DNA of 22,509 nt from Sporisorium sorghi (GCA_023212695.1 JALCCG010000155.1:1-22509), one strand, 5' to 3'. Counted from the first letter of the stretch, positions 7,087 through 17,903 are shown. The notes: a model not told the origin generated them from the sequence alone. Numbers and translations: made by a program.

Positions 7087-10000
7087 ATGAAAGCTCACGA
7101 TCACAAAGTCGTCTTCGTTCACGCTTGCGGCAAACAGATACTGCTTCCTTCCACCTTCCGGCTCTTACACCATGTATCCTCTTACGACGTCATCCTCAAA
7201 GCCTTTCTCGACTCGGCTTATCGCGCCTTGCGACACGAGGCAGACGCAGCTGCACGATCTAGACAGACAGAACTCGCAAGTGACTGCTACAAAGGCCTCA
7301 GCCTTCCCGACACCTTCGAGCAACTCGCAGAGGTTGCGTCCGTAGAGAGGCTGCGACGCTATCCCATGTCCCTTACGACCTTGGCGCAGATCGGTGTGGT
7401 GCTGGCATCCAGGCCTGACTTCAAAACGGCGATGCGAGGCGACTTTGCCGCGATCTGGGATCCCGAATCTTGCTTGACCATGACGCTTCTTCGAACGGTC
7501 GACGTCACCTGCAGCCTGGAACTGATCTCGAACGCGATCGAGGCGATCAAGCTCGCCTGCTGGCTCGATGTCCTCCTCAATATCGGCGCACCGGGCAACG
7601 AAAAGAGACTGACGATCTGTGGACGCACAGAGACCAATGCGGCCATGGCAGAAAAACTTCGAGAGGACGGCACCAGCATCGAGGAGACGATTGGCGGATA
7701 TGCCATCGAACTTGCCAGCGACGAGAAGCCGGAGAAATTGCGGGGGGATGTCGACGAAGAGGAGAAGTGCAAGTTTTTGGTGACCGAGCAGTCCGCCGTT
7801 CCTGTTTTGAGCACGAGCGCATGGACGCACCTGCGGGCCGAGTTGCAGACACACCTACAACAGCGAAAGATCCGAGTCGCTCTCGACGGCGGGAAGAAAC
7901 CACAGCAGCAGTCTGACACGGCGACCAACATTGTCTTTGATCTCGACCAACTCTTTTCGGGACTCGACTTCGGCCGATCGCAGAAGCACTTCGAGGGCGC
8001 CTTGGACCTTGTGCAAGGGCAACTGGCCTCATCGCGCCTCTACTCGGCTCGTGTAGAGTTCCTCTTGCTGGGCGGATCAATGAGGGATAGCTGTGCGCTG
8101 GCCGCAACCAAGGCCTTCGACCTGCTGCAAATCGCTCATGTCTCGGTCAAGCTCCTTCACCTTCTCTTTCCAAAGGACTCTTACCGATTCGAGGATGAGC
8201 CCGTCAAGCTCTCCAGAGTGCAGGGCAATCCCTGTCAGCAGATTGCGATTATCGGAATGTCCTGCAGGGTCCCGGGAGCCAATGATGCGGACGAGCTGTG
8301 GCAGCTGTTGAAAGATGGCAAGAGCATGTGCGAAGAGGTAGGTCGACGCTGGCGCCCATCTCGAACGTACCCGTCGCGTCAAAAGGGCAAGAAACTGACA
8401 TCAACCTCGCTGACCTTGCTGAATCGTTCAGATTCCTGCCCATCTGTATCGCTACCAAGACTACCATTCTTCCTCGTACAGGGACCGCAACGTGATGCGA
8501 GTCAAGACGGGCAACTTCATCGCCAGCTCGAGCGCGTTCGACAAGAGCTTTGCAGGCGAGGCGGCTTCCAGCGAGGAGTGCGCCAAGATTGATCCGCAGC
8601 AAAGGGTGGCCATCCTCACCGCCTACGAGACACTGCAGCGTGCGGGTTACAGCTTCTCGGCGCACCGACATCCCAAGCATCCAGAGCAGTGGAGTACGCA
8701 TCTCGCCTACTGCAGCGACGACTATCGCGAGCATCTCAGCCAGAACATTGAGGCCGACTTTGTCCCCAACACCCATCGAGCCCATCTCGTCGCCAAGGTC
8801 AACGAGGCCTTTGGCTTCCGGGGCGAGGCATGCACGTACGACACGGCGTGCAGCTCTGCCCTCGTCGCTGTGGAAGCAGCCTGCAACAGTTTGCTTGCCG
8901 GAGAGACCTCGGCGGCTCTCACGGGAGGCGTCAACATCCTTACTCAGCCGCAAATCACGATTGGCCTGGACAGAGGCTTCTTCCTCTCAGCGTCATCCCA
9001 GTGCATGACGCTCGACGACGCAGGCGCCGGATACTCTCGCGCAGATGCTGTGTCCATCATGCTGCTTAAGCGGCTCCCCGACGCTGTACGTGACGGCGAC
9101 CCGATCTTGGCAGTCATTTCTTCTGCCGCAACCAACCATTCCGGCGAGTCCTTCTCCATCACCCATCCTCACGGTCCCACGCAGAAGAGGCTGTACCAGT
9201 CCGGTATGCTCGCAAGCAAGACGCTGCCGCACGAATACAGCTACATCGAGATGCACGGCACGGGAACGCAGAGTGGAGATTTCGAGGAGGTGACCGGCAT
9301 CGTTCAGACCTTTGGCGAGGGCAAGAGGGGCGAGAAGACTTCGCCGCTCGTCCTTGGCTCTGTCAAGGCCAACATCGGTCACTCGGAAGCTGCTTCGGGC
9401 GCCAGCAGCATCATCAAAACCATCAAGATCTACGAGCACGGCGAGGTGCCCCGCCACATTGGCATCCGCACCAAGCTCAACACCAAGCTTCCGCCACTGG
9501 ACGGACTGCATGTGCCAATGCAGGAGGCGAAGCTGGACAGGGTCAACGAGGGCTTTACGCTTGTCGACAACTTTTCGGCAGCAGGCGGCAACTCTTCCAT
9601 CGTCATGGATCGAGGCACCGTGTATCGAGAGCGACTCTCGACCATGAGCAAGGAGGCACTCGCTGCCTCGCAGTCGGCTCCGAAACACGGCCATGCATCT
9701 GAAGCCAAACATCATCTCTTGTTCGTCACAGCAGCTACACCCTTCTCGTTGGACGCCAAGCGGCGCAGACTCATCTCGTTCTTGGATGCAAACGACCAAG
9801 TCAGCCTGACCGAGTTTTGCAGCACCGTGTCGCTCGGAGAGGCCATGTTTCCTTACCGTCTGATCGCCACGCCAGCCAACATGGGCGAGGTGAGGACGTG
9901 CCTCAGCAGTCAAGAGTCTGTCTATGTCGACTTCCAACACATCGACAGAAACAAAGGCCACACCATCGGCATTGCCTTCAGCGGTCAAGGCGCACAGTAC

Positions 10001-13000
10001 CTCGACATGGCCAGGGAACTTTACGAAAATAGCGCCGCCTTCCGCAATCATATCGACCACTGCAATGCCATCGCTCTGAGTGCCAGTCTTCCGAGCTTGG
10101 TCGAAGTCATCCACCCGCTCAAGCCGCAGCTGAGCGCCACACAGACGGACGCGAAAGAGGAGCGCAAAGCGGACAGCTTCGATGCAGCACAGTATCAGCT
10201 GGCATTGATCGCAACAGAGGTTGGCTTGGCGTCGATGCTGCTCGACTGGGGTCTCAAGCCCTCTTGCGTCGTCGGACACTCGCTCGGCGAGTATGCCGCG
10301 CTCTGGCTGTCCGGCGTCCTTTCTTTGCGCAGCCTGATCGAGCTCGTCGGCCGCCGTGCTGTGCTGATGGTGGAGCTATGCAAACCCAACGCCTCGTCGA
10401 TGCTCGCGATCCGAGAAGGGCACGAGAAGGTCAGCGAGCTGCTGCAACAAGCCGGCTTCGAGCAGCTCGAGATTGCCTGCGTCAACAGTCCGAACGACAC
10501 CGTGGTGGCGGGCTGCAACGAAAACGTCGAAAAGCTGCGGAGGTTCTGCGAGCAGAGCGATCCCAAGATCAAGGCCATGGCGATCCCGGTGCCGTATGCA
10601 TTCCATTCCAAGGCTGTAGAGCCTCTCATGGCAGCGTACGGCGACGTGGTGGCATCTCACACGTTCTCCAAGCCGAGCATCGCTGTTGCTTCCAACTTGT
10701 TCGGCAAGGTGGTCCATCCGAGCGACGCTGATTTCGCCGGGCAGTACCTTGTCTCTCACCTTCGCGGACGGGTCCTGTTCTCCGACTCGATCTCCGACTT
10801 GCAAAAGAAGCTAGAGGTGGACACTTGGATCGAGGTGGGACCTCATCCTACGTGCACGCCCATGCTCAAGGGCTGCTACGCCGAGTCGGAACGCATGCCG
10901 GACTTTCTGACTTCCTTCCGACGAGGCACCTCTTCCTGGACGGCGACGCTGAACCTTGTCAAGGATCTCGCCTCGCGTGGAATCGACCTCGATTGGGACA
11001 AGGTCTTTTCGGACCTGGGTCTTGGCTTCTGCCATCACGGTCTGGCAGCAGAGCTTCCGCTGTATCCGTTTGACCTCGAAGAGTACTGGGTGCCCTTCAA
11101 AGACCGAGGATTGCGAGATCATCTCGTGGTGAAGCCAGCCATTCCATTCGGTGGATGCGAGGCTGCTAGCGAGACCACAGTGGCAGCTGAACCGAAGAGA
11201 CTACCCAAACCGATGCACGCTTTGCTTTGGCGGTGTATCGAGCTCGAAGCCACTCCACCTTCAGCGCTGATGCTGGCGCGTGTCAACCAGCAGCCCTTCC
11301 GCGACTTCATCCGAGGCCACATCATCCTCGGTGTTCCTCTGGCGCCAGCTACCGTCTTTGTCGAGCTTGCTCAAGAGGCGGGAATGTACTGGTGGCGTGC
11401 GGATCCGTGCAAGCAGAGACCGTCGGCCCAAACGGAAGACGACATCGTCATCCAGGTGCTCGATCTGTCGATGGTCGCATCGCTGTATCTCAACGAGCAC
11501 AATCCCAAACAGACCATCGAGGTGACGCTGCAGGGCAATCCAACGTCGAAGGACGGCTCGATCGTGCAATTCTTCTCGCACAGCGAGCATCAGCATCAGA
11601 AGCACCAGTACGGCTCGTGCCGCATCCGCATCGCCACGCAGGAGCAGGTTGCTCGAGAATGGACCAAGCTGCGTCACCTCGTCCTGAGGACGGCCTCGGC
11701 GATCCAAGCGCAGCCTGCTTGCATGATCAGGACCGACATGATCTACCGAAACTTCGAGGCCATCGTGCTCTATCTCGACGGCTTCCGGGGGATGAACACC
11801 ATCTGGATGACCGAGCGTGGCGACGAAGCGGTGTCGGAGGTGAGCTACAATGCCCAAGCTATCAACGGTCGCTTCGTGTGCAGTCCGATGCTGCTCGACA
11901 GCCTCGGCGGACTCACCGGCTTCATCAGCAACGTAAGCTTCGCCGACGGCCCCTTTGTTTACATGGCCGAGGCCATCGGCAGGATCGCCACCATGCCGGG
12001 CTTGAGCAAGATTCAGCCAGGCAGCGCCACTAAGGTGCTGGCATATGCCCGCATGGAGCAAGACAAGGAGCTGTCGAAGGGCTCTGTTTACTTTTTCCTG
12101 CCGGACGGCGAGCTGATGGGTATGATGGAGAACATTGCATTCAAGCGCATCCGCCGAGACATGCTGAGCAGGCTGGTACAGCTCTCCTCGAAGGCATTTG
12201 CCAGCGAAGCAGCCAAAGCAGCCAAAGCAGCAAAGAGCACCGATACCACCAAAGTCGGTCGTACACAGGAGCTCAACGCCCGCCCAGCCACGCAGGCGAT
12301 CGAACGTGAATCGCGGAAGCCGTTCTCTGATCAAGCTGCAACGACGTCGAGCCATCAAGTTGCTCGACGAACGCTAGCCGAATCGCCCATGGACGAGCTC
12401 ACCAATCCCGACAGACACTTTTCCTTCTCGGCCCCGCTGCACATTGGCGGACCCCAGCTGAAACGGTTCGATGGGCACAATGTCCTCTTCCTCTTCCCTG
12501 ACGGCAGCGGCACGGCTCAGATGCTGCCCAAGGTGCAAGAGACGGGCTCGCTCTCCGTCTACGGCTTTGACTCGCCTTACCTTGGCCAGACAGGCGGCTG
12601 GAGCCGAGGCATCGCTGAACTGATCGATCGGTACATTGAACTGCTCTGCCGGGTCCAGACGCGAGGGCCGTACAGACTGGCGGGATGGAGCATCGGAGGC
12701 ATTTTCGCGCTTGAAGTGGCTCGCCGTCTGCTCTCGACCGGTCGCGAGGTTGCATTTGTAGGTCTCATCGACACGCCCAACCCGCGCCAGATCCGCCCAC
12801 TGCCAGCAGATACACTCGACGAGATGCTGAAGCGGATCACGTCGAAGACGGTGCGCGAGCATTTCAGGTCGTGCGCGCTGAGTCTGCCGGAGTATCGATG
12901 CCTAGCTCCTCAAGCATCGGATCGACAGCCCGGCAAAGTGGTGGTCGTCAATGCCGCCGATGACTCAAAGCTGAAGGGCGTGATGGCAAGCGAGCACGAA

Positions 13001-13114
13001 TGGCGATCGTTCTGGCCCGGCTCGGCCCAAGTCGAGGTGCACGAAGTGAAGGGCGACCACTGGACTTGCCTCGGGCCTGCTCTCAGCCTCGTTGTGCGCA
13101 GTGCCCAGAGTTGA
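7087..13114 (+). CDS. Non-reducing type I polyketide synthase: SAT-like, KS, AT, PT, TE, with no visible ACP
   Basis: Exons 7087-8337 and 8432-13114 encode 1,977 residues. Residues 1-380 resemble a starter-unit transacylase (SAT), with Cys129 in the place of its nucleophile. KS spans about 384-815: Cys557 in DTACSSA, His692 in HGTGT, His734 in NIGHS. AT spans about 928-1240: Ser1034 in GHSLGEY, and PYAFHS typical of malonyl-specific NR-PKS. The product template domain has His1380 (HIILGVPLAP) and Asp1573 (LLDSLGG), 193 apart as expected for a dehydratase-fold cyclase. The TE has Ser1837 in GWSIGG, Asp1864 and His1960 in GDHW. Between PT (end near 1660) and TE (start near 1766) lies only a low-complexity linker with no DSL phosphopantetheine motif. 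KR, DH, ER and methyltransferase domains are also absent, so an aromatic polyketide is expected if it works. It is divergent from the FSH hydrolase. The start is chosen from the TATA position. 7030 (19 residues longer) is the alternative. Confidence 0.93.
8338..8431 (+). other. Intron of the polyketide synthase gene (94 nt)
   Basis: The 5' site is GAAGAG|GTAGGT and the 3' site CGTTCAG|ATTCC, with CTGAC at 8410-8414 and CTGAA at 8419-8423 as branch-point candidates. Phase-0 splicing joins GKSMCEE to IPAHLYRYQDYH, the conserved N-terminal part of the KS domain, and continues in frame into the rest of the enzyme. Confidence 0.9.
12209..12235 (+). repeat. Three tandem 9-nt units in the PT-TE linker of the synthase
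   Basis: Three near-identical copies of GCAGCCAAA (the last is GCAGCAAAG) encode AAK-AAK-AAK. They sit in the linker where an acyl-carrier domain would be expected. This suggests replication slippage in an unconstrained segment. Confidence 0.8.
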
Positions 13115-13325
13115 AGCCGACTCTGCTGTCTTGTAACTCTTTCCTTCCAATGTCGACTGAAACAAGCGAACGCAGATACGAAGCTGCTTGTCTTGATCGC
13201 AAAACGTCGCGAACCGGTAAACTGACTGTGCTGCATTTTTGAAAAGGTGTGTAAGTATAGTGTACAATGGTCTAGGAACCGAGTCCATGTCGAGCCTTTT
13301 GTGGAAGTCATATCGATTCGCCTTC
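13115..13325. other. Convergent intergenic spacer (211 bp)
   Basis: It holds the 3' flanks of the polyketide synthase (plus) and the ribosomal protein gene (minus). I see no clear polyadenylation signal and no gene. Confidence 0.6.
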
Positions 13326-14240
13326 TCAGTATCGCGAGGACTGCGGGCAGTAGGACTCGAAGCGTTCCTCGACCTTGTCCCAGTTGACGCAGTTCCAGAA
13401 GCGGGTGAGGTACTCCTCCTTGCCCATAATGCCGTAGTCGTGCAACCAGGCGTGTTCATGAACACTGATGTTGAGGAGCGGGTAAAGATCCTTGCCGACC
13501 TTGTCGGTGATACCAAGACCGCTGAAGAGCGAGTCCGAGGGGCGGGATGGGCGTTCAGCCGATGTGGATGCAGGCTTTGCGGCACTGTCTGAGCTGGTGG
13601 AGGAGTGGTCGTTGATGCTGGGGAGGAGGAAGTGTTTGCCCTGCTGCATTCTGTTCTGCACGATGACGGTGCCGCTGCCAAAAGTGGGGACGACGCCGAG
13701 ATTTCTGTGTTGATCAGTGACGAGCCAGACCCAGCCGGAGCCGCTCATGCCGTACGCAGCGGAGGAGAAAGCGAGGCACATTTCGGGGAAGCTACCGAAG
13801 CTCTTGGAGATGGCGGTGGCGAGTTTGGGGAGAGGGGTTGGGTTGCGGAGACGGTCCTGGGGAGCCAGGGTGGAGAGGAAGAAGCTGTTGTTGAGTGCTT
13901 GCGAGGCGTAGTTGAACGCGAGGATCTTTTCCCTGTTTTGAGAGAGACCCACGACGGTCTCGACGATGGACGACGAAGCGAATTCGGTGTCGCGCACCTC
14001 TTGGTTGAGCAGCTCGAGCAGCCCACCCTGCCATGCCTGCGAGATCTGCTTGACTGTCGAGCCGGAGAGGAAGGGCGCACATCCTTCGGAGAGGATCTCG
14101 GGTGTTGGTGGGCAGGTGTGAAGAGCCCTGCGGCTGCTTGAAGAGGAGGCGGTGGTAGAAGACGAAGTGGCAGCAGCAGAAGCAGTGCGGAGCGCGCGCG
14201 ATGCGAGTCGTCCCGAGCGGACGAGAGGAGCGGCGACCAT
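13326..14240 (-). CDS. Mitochondrial small-subunit ribosomal protein of the Fe/Mn-SOD fold (mS42/mS43 type)
   Basis: Single exon, 304 residues. The first 40 or so residues are rich in A, S and R with RRALHT, a likely mitochondrial targeting peptide. The rest follows the iron/manganese superoxide dismutase fold, with NYASQALNNSFF at 110-121, GSGWVWL at 167-173 and HEHAWLHDYG at 261-270. Three of the four SOD metal ligands seem to be lost: no His in the first helix near 56-79, Asn118 at the second ligand, Ser259 for the Asp. Only His263 remains. Yeast Rsm26 (mS42) and Mrp1 (mS43) are SOD-like mitoribosomal proteins of this kind, so a structural role in the mitochondrial 37S subunit fits better than enzyme activity. 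I cannot tell mS42 from mS43. A low-complexity S/T/P insert lies at about 212-238. It is convergent with the polyketide synthase and divergent from NDC1. Confidence 0.85.
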   Translation of the reverse strand: MVAAPLVRSGRLASRALRTASAAATSSSTTASSSSSRRALHTCPPTPEILSEGCAPFLSGSTVKQISQAWQGGLLELLNQEVRDTEFASSSIVETVVGLSQNREKILAFNYASQALNNSFFLSTLAPQDRLRNPTPLPKLATAISKSFGSFPEMCLAFSSAAYGMSGSGWVWLVTDQHRNLGVVPTFGSGTVIVQNRMQQGKHFLLPSINDHSSTSSDSAAKPASTSAERPSRPSDSLFSGLGITDKVGKDLYPLLNISVHEHAWLHDYGIMGKEEYLTRFWNCVNWDKVEERFESYCPQSSRY

Positions 14241-14603
14241 CGTTGAAGATGGAGACGAGGAGATTAGGAGGTGTTGGAGAGCGACGATGATCAGGGAGAT
14301 GCTGGACGGACGTTGGAAGGTCTTGAACGACGAGGAGGATCGGAAGCCTCGTTTTCAATTTTCGCTTTCTTCGCATTTTCGACTTTTCCTCGGAAGAAAG
14401 GAACAGAAGCCTGTGATCATCACTCGGGCGAGAAGTCGCTTTTTTGAAGCACGATCCAACTCCACCAAAAAAAATTTCCCACTCAAAGACGCGAAGAACA
14501 AGAAGAACAAAAACAACACTTTCTTGCAAATCTCTCCCTCTCTCCTCAACACCATCACATCCTTTTACTCGTGGGTCGCGAGCTCCATCAAACAACCCAC
14601 GCA
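14241..14603. other. Divergent promoter of the mitoribosomal protein gene and NDC1 (363 bp)
   Basis: This short region between two head-to-head housekeeping genes contains an A-run near 14466-14475 and pyrimidine-rich, CACA-type sequence before the NDC1 ATG. No clear TATA box is seen, and there is no room for another gene. Confidence 0.6.
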
Positions 14604-15802
14604 ATGCCATCGGGCTTGGCGGCAGTGCCACCGGCGCAGCTACCATCCAAGTATCGCGATGTGATCAAGATCGCACTGCAGCCACGACAGACGCGAGCTT
14701 TCATCCTTGCTGCGGTGGCATGGCATCTGCTATTGACGTCAGCACTACTCAAGACCATCTCGCTTTCGCTTATATCGCCATTGACGCTGGTAGCAAGCCT
14801 GCTGTCGTTCGGTCTCGGTGTCATTCCGCTGCTCGCTCGGCAGAAGCGCAACCTTTCCAGCATCACTGCACCGCCTGCTCGCCTGCCTTCTTCGAAAGCG
14901 CAACAGCTGTCGGCAGCGCTCTCAAGTCCCGCTCTGCTGCCGTTGGTGTCGCAGCATGTCGTAGCGTTCTTGGTGCTGGCGATGGGGTATACGGCGCTGC
15001 TCGCGTCGCAAACGGGAGGATGGGGTCCGCAGATCTGGGTCGAGTCGCATGGATCGTTCTACCTCAACGAACGCTTCCTCTATCTCGTCGGCCAATCGGT
15101 GGTGCTGGCAGCCGTCTACGCATTCTTTTTCAGGGCACTGCCGTCTCCAGAAGCGGCTGCATCGGCCTCGTTCGACCCATCCGTGCTGTCCTCCGACACC
15201 GTCGTGACCATCAAGGACCGCGTCGCCAGCGCAGTCAGCTCGCGTCTCGCCAAAGCAGCCGCACTCGCAGCATTGACATCGCTCTCAAGCATCGTCGTAT
15301 ACAGCCTCATTCGTATCCGTCTCTGGAGCGCACTGCTGCTCGTCATTGGCACGCGCGGACTCATGCGCCGGCTGCTCGTTCCCTCGTTCCGCGTCGACTT
15401 TGGCTACTTCGAGGTGTCCCTCCGCACGGTGCTGTTCAGCATTGCCGCCGTGTGTGCGGTGGAAACAGCATATCTGCTGCTGGACGTCTACCTCTCGCAT
15501 CCGCTGCCCGCTGTCAGCAAGTACGCCAAGAACCCGAACCGGCTATTGTTGGACGGCATCGACGAGCCGATCTTGTTCTTCTCGAATCACGCGTTTGCCG
15601 AAGTGGCGCGGCTGAGTGCGGAGGACAAGGAGAGTAGGGCTGCGATTTATAGGGATGTCAATGCGGATGTGACGGCGTGGACGCATGTGCGGGATCGGTG
15701 CGTGGCGTTGTTGGAGGAGCAGAAGCAGTTTGTGGTTCGGAGGGGTCAGATGCCGGCTACAGCACCAACGACGGCGACAAACGCAGCGCAACAGGTCGCT
15801 CA

Positions 15803-15848
<46 letters not shown>

Positions 15849-16568
15849 AAGGGCAGCACGCCATCTACGCAAACCATCTGGGAGCAGCTTGCTGCTGGGC
15901 AGGCTGGTGCGAATCAGAACGCCACAACCACCTCACAAACCACAGCCGCAGCCACCACTTGGTCCACCGCCACCAAAGCGCCAGCAACAACCCCATCGCT
16001 GCTCAGCTTCCAGACGGTCCAAAAAGCGCTCATCAGTCTGACTTCGCTCGGGTGGAAGTTCGTACCGCAAGACGCCAAACACGTCTTCTTTGGCCCCGGC
16101 CGCCAACAAACCCTCATTGGCGACTCGCCCGCCTCCGACACGTCCATCATCGGCCGCGATGCCCACCGCACCGCATGCGCCGCACTGACGCTGCAATCGC
16201 TCCTCTGCCACAGCCTTGCGGAGGATCCGTACGGCACGGTGCAGCGGGACATCTCGCGCGTGCTCGTCTGCATGGTGGATTTGGACGCCGAGATCCGCCG
16301 GTTCGGGCTCGAGCTCGAGCAGCGCGCCGCGGCGATTGATGGTAAGCTGCGCCGGCTCGAGGCTGAGGTGAACGGTGCCAAGGATGGAGCGGCGAGCAGC
16401 AAGGCGGAATGGCAGGAGCAGCTGAGGCAAGCGTGGAGAAGCAGCGGCGCACAGAGTGTGGATCTGTGCCTGCGCGGTGCGATCAGGCAGATTTTGGAGA
16501 CGTTTGGCAAGTTCGATCTGCACCTGGATGCCGAGCTCGAGGTCAAGCTGGCCGAGTGTTTGGGTTGA
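14604..16568 (+). CDS. NDC1: Nucleoporin Ndc1 (nuclear pore / spindle pole body membrane protein)
   Basis: Single exon of 654 residues, close to the 655 of yeast Ndc1. About six membrane segments are visible near residues 31-52, 55-78, 110-134, 157-178, 217-250 and 272-297. The soluble C-terminal part carries the family pattern: FFSNHAFAEVARLS with SRAAIYRDVN near 325-353, and later LTLQSLLCHSLAEDPYGTVQ followed by a helical tail. Ndc1 anchors the nuclear pore complex in the pore membrane and helps insert duplicated spindle pole bodies. A run of about 17 glutamines (residues 400-416) encoded mostly by CAG, followed by a T/A/Q-rich stretch, separates the two parts. The ATG at 14604 is the first ATG in the frame. 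Upstream codons in the same frame include only a GTG. Confidence 0.88.
15807..15845 (+). repeat. (CAG)13 tract inside NDC1 (polyQ)
   Basis: Thirteen consecutive CAG codons, flanked by CAA codons, encode the glutamine run between the membrane part and the C-terminal domain of Ndc1. The pure CAG content makes it prone to length change between strains. Confidence 0.92.
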
Positions 16569-17035
16569 GCAGCTATCACACAGTCACGCCGCTCGAAGTT
16601 GCTCGCAATGCAAACGAGGTTTCCATTGCATCGAGCAGGGTGAATCGCAAGTGTGAGCTGTGAACGGGGTGCTGGTGGGGCGGCGGCGGTGCAAACACCC
16701 TCGAGCCCCTGTCGGCGACATCGACACGCACGTTGAGCCCGCCGCTTGGACCGTCGTTTAAGAGCAACCGGCGCTCAAGCGAGTGTTTGACGTGCGTGTG
16801 TGGCAGCCAGAGCCAGCAAACACGGCACGACGACGGAAAGGAGTCCGATGCAGCGCATCCCTCGATGATTTACAAAGCTTGAAGACCAAAGTCGATCGGA
16901 TGAGCCCCGGACTTTTTGCAAAGCACTGCGCGGCTGTCACGGGCGAGCAGAACTCATGTCTTCCGACACGCAGCTAAGGAGCTCGTGAGTCCGCATCGGA
17001 AGTGCCTCCCGAAGCAAAGCTTTGACTCGCACTCA

Positions 17036-17062
17036 AGCAGCAGCAGCAGCAGCAGCAGCAGC
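17036..17062 (+). repeat. (AGC)9 microsatellite, non-coding
   Basis: Nine exact AGC units outside any gene I can support, 35 bp before the (TAAA)7 repeat. This is the same CAG/AGC repeat type that makes polyQ in NDC1 and in the transcription factor, here in intergenic DNA. Confidence 0.9.
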
Positions 17063-17096
17063 TGATGAACCCTTTGTTTTCGCTTGGACAAAAAAA

Positions 17097-17124
17097 TAAA
17101 TAAATAAATAAATAAATAAATAAA
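17097..17124 (+). repeat. (TAAA)7 tetranucleotide microsatellite
   Basis: Seven exact TAAA units inside an A-rich block (17091-17128), ending 780 bp before the transcription factor ATG. It has the same unit and copy number as the repeat at 3809-3836, read in the sense of each downstream gene. Confidence 0.9.
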
Positions 17125-17566
17125 AAAAGGTAAAAATAAAATAGAGCGGTGTAAAAAGACTGTTCCCACGCCTTGAGAGAATCGCTTTGCTTTGCGGTTG
17201 CCCCAAATTCACCGTCAGTCCGCCTGAAAGCTTCGATCTGCAGCGACAGCAAAAGCAGCAGCTGCGCCCCAACTTTTTGATTTGGTTTTACTGTAGGCTC
17301 TCTCGCTTCTCTCCTTTGCTCGCAGCAGCGCACACACCGCAACTGAGCTGCACGACAAAGCTCGCCTACAGTACTCGCCAATTGTCAGACGTTGGCACTC
17401 TTGAAACCACCATCTCATTTTGCACCGTGAACATTCGACTCAGCGAACGACAGCGCCCCGACTGCATTCTACCCACCATACGCGCGCATAGCCACGCCGC
17501 AACCAGGAAGGCTTGGCGTTGACACGAAGCGCGCGATCTCTGACAGCCAAGAGCGCGCAACCTTCA

Positions 17567-17571
17567 TATAT
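17567..17571 (+). promoter_or_regulatory. Weak TATA-like element upstream of the Zn2Cys6 gene
   Basis: CCTTCATATATCAAAG contains TATAT, 333 bp before the ATG at 17904. If used, the leader would be about 300 nt. Assigned by sequence alone. Confidence 0.25.
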
Positions 17572-17903
17572 CAAAGGGCAGCAAGCTCATTGGACAGCCG
17601 TCGCAGCAGACACATTGCCAAGTTCGCGTTCTTCTCACCAAGCACACAGTGCCTCTCTCAGCCCGGTCTAGTCGTCAAATCATTACCGGCGAGTGCTTGT
17701 CCAGCTGCACGTTGGCTGTCCTTGGATGCGTTCGAGGGCTTGCGCATAAATGCCCATCGCAGTGCTCACGTCTCGCTTGACGATGAACATCTGAAAAGGC
17801 GCATACAACTACCAACACATCTTCGCTCTGTCTACCAACGAACTCGCATCTTGATTCATAGTCACAAGCTTCCAGCAACCGACCGTTTCGGTCACCCACA
17901 ACC

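Larger units (their letters stand above)
16569..17903. other. Intergenic region upstream of the Zn2Cys6 gene; microsatellites, no gene seen
   Basis: This 1.3-kb region holds the NDC1 3' flank and the promoter and leader of the transcription factor gene. It contains (AGC)9 at 17036-17062, (TAAA)7 at 17097-17124 within an A-rich block, and a weak TATA-like sequence near 17567. Short open frames on both strands have no family resemblance. The AGC and AAAT repeats produce artificial low-complexity translations. Confidence 0.6.

Noticed and set aside
8492..8592. Reading the synthase as two separate genes, one ending at 8592 and one starting near 8495
   Set aside because: A consensus intron (8338-8431) joins the frames and restores the conserved N-terminal KS sequence.
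10195..12358. Long antisense frames inside the synthase (up to 365-428 codons at 8993-10279 and 11261-12358)
   Set aside because: They mirror the codon pattern of the strongly supported sense gene and match no family.
16954..17381. Minus-strand frames with a long F/Y/L/I stretch that looks like a membrane segment
   Set aside because: The hydrophobic stretch is only the translation of the (TAAA)7 and AGC repeats. Neighbouring sequence shows no protein-like conservation signal.
13115..17903. A stand-alone ACP gene that could serve the synthase in trans
   Set aside because: I looked in the gaps and small frames for a DSL-type carrier motif and found none in this window.
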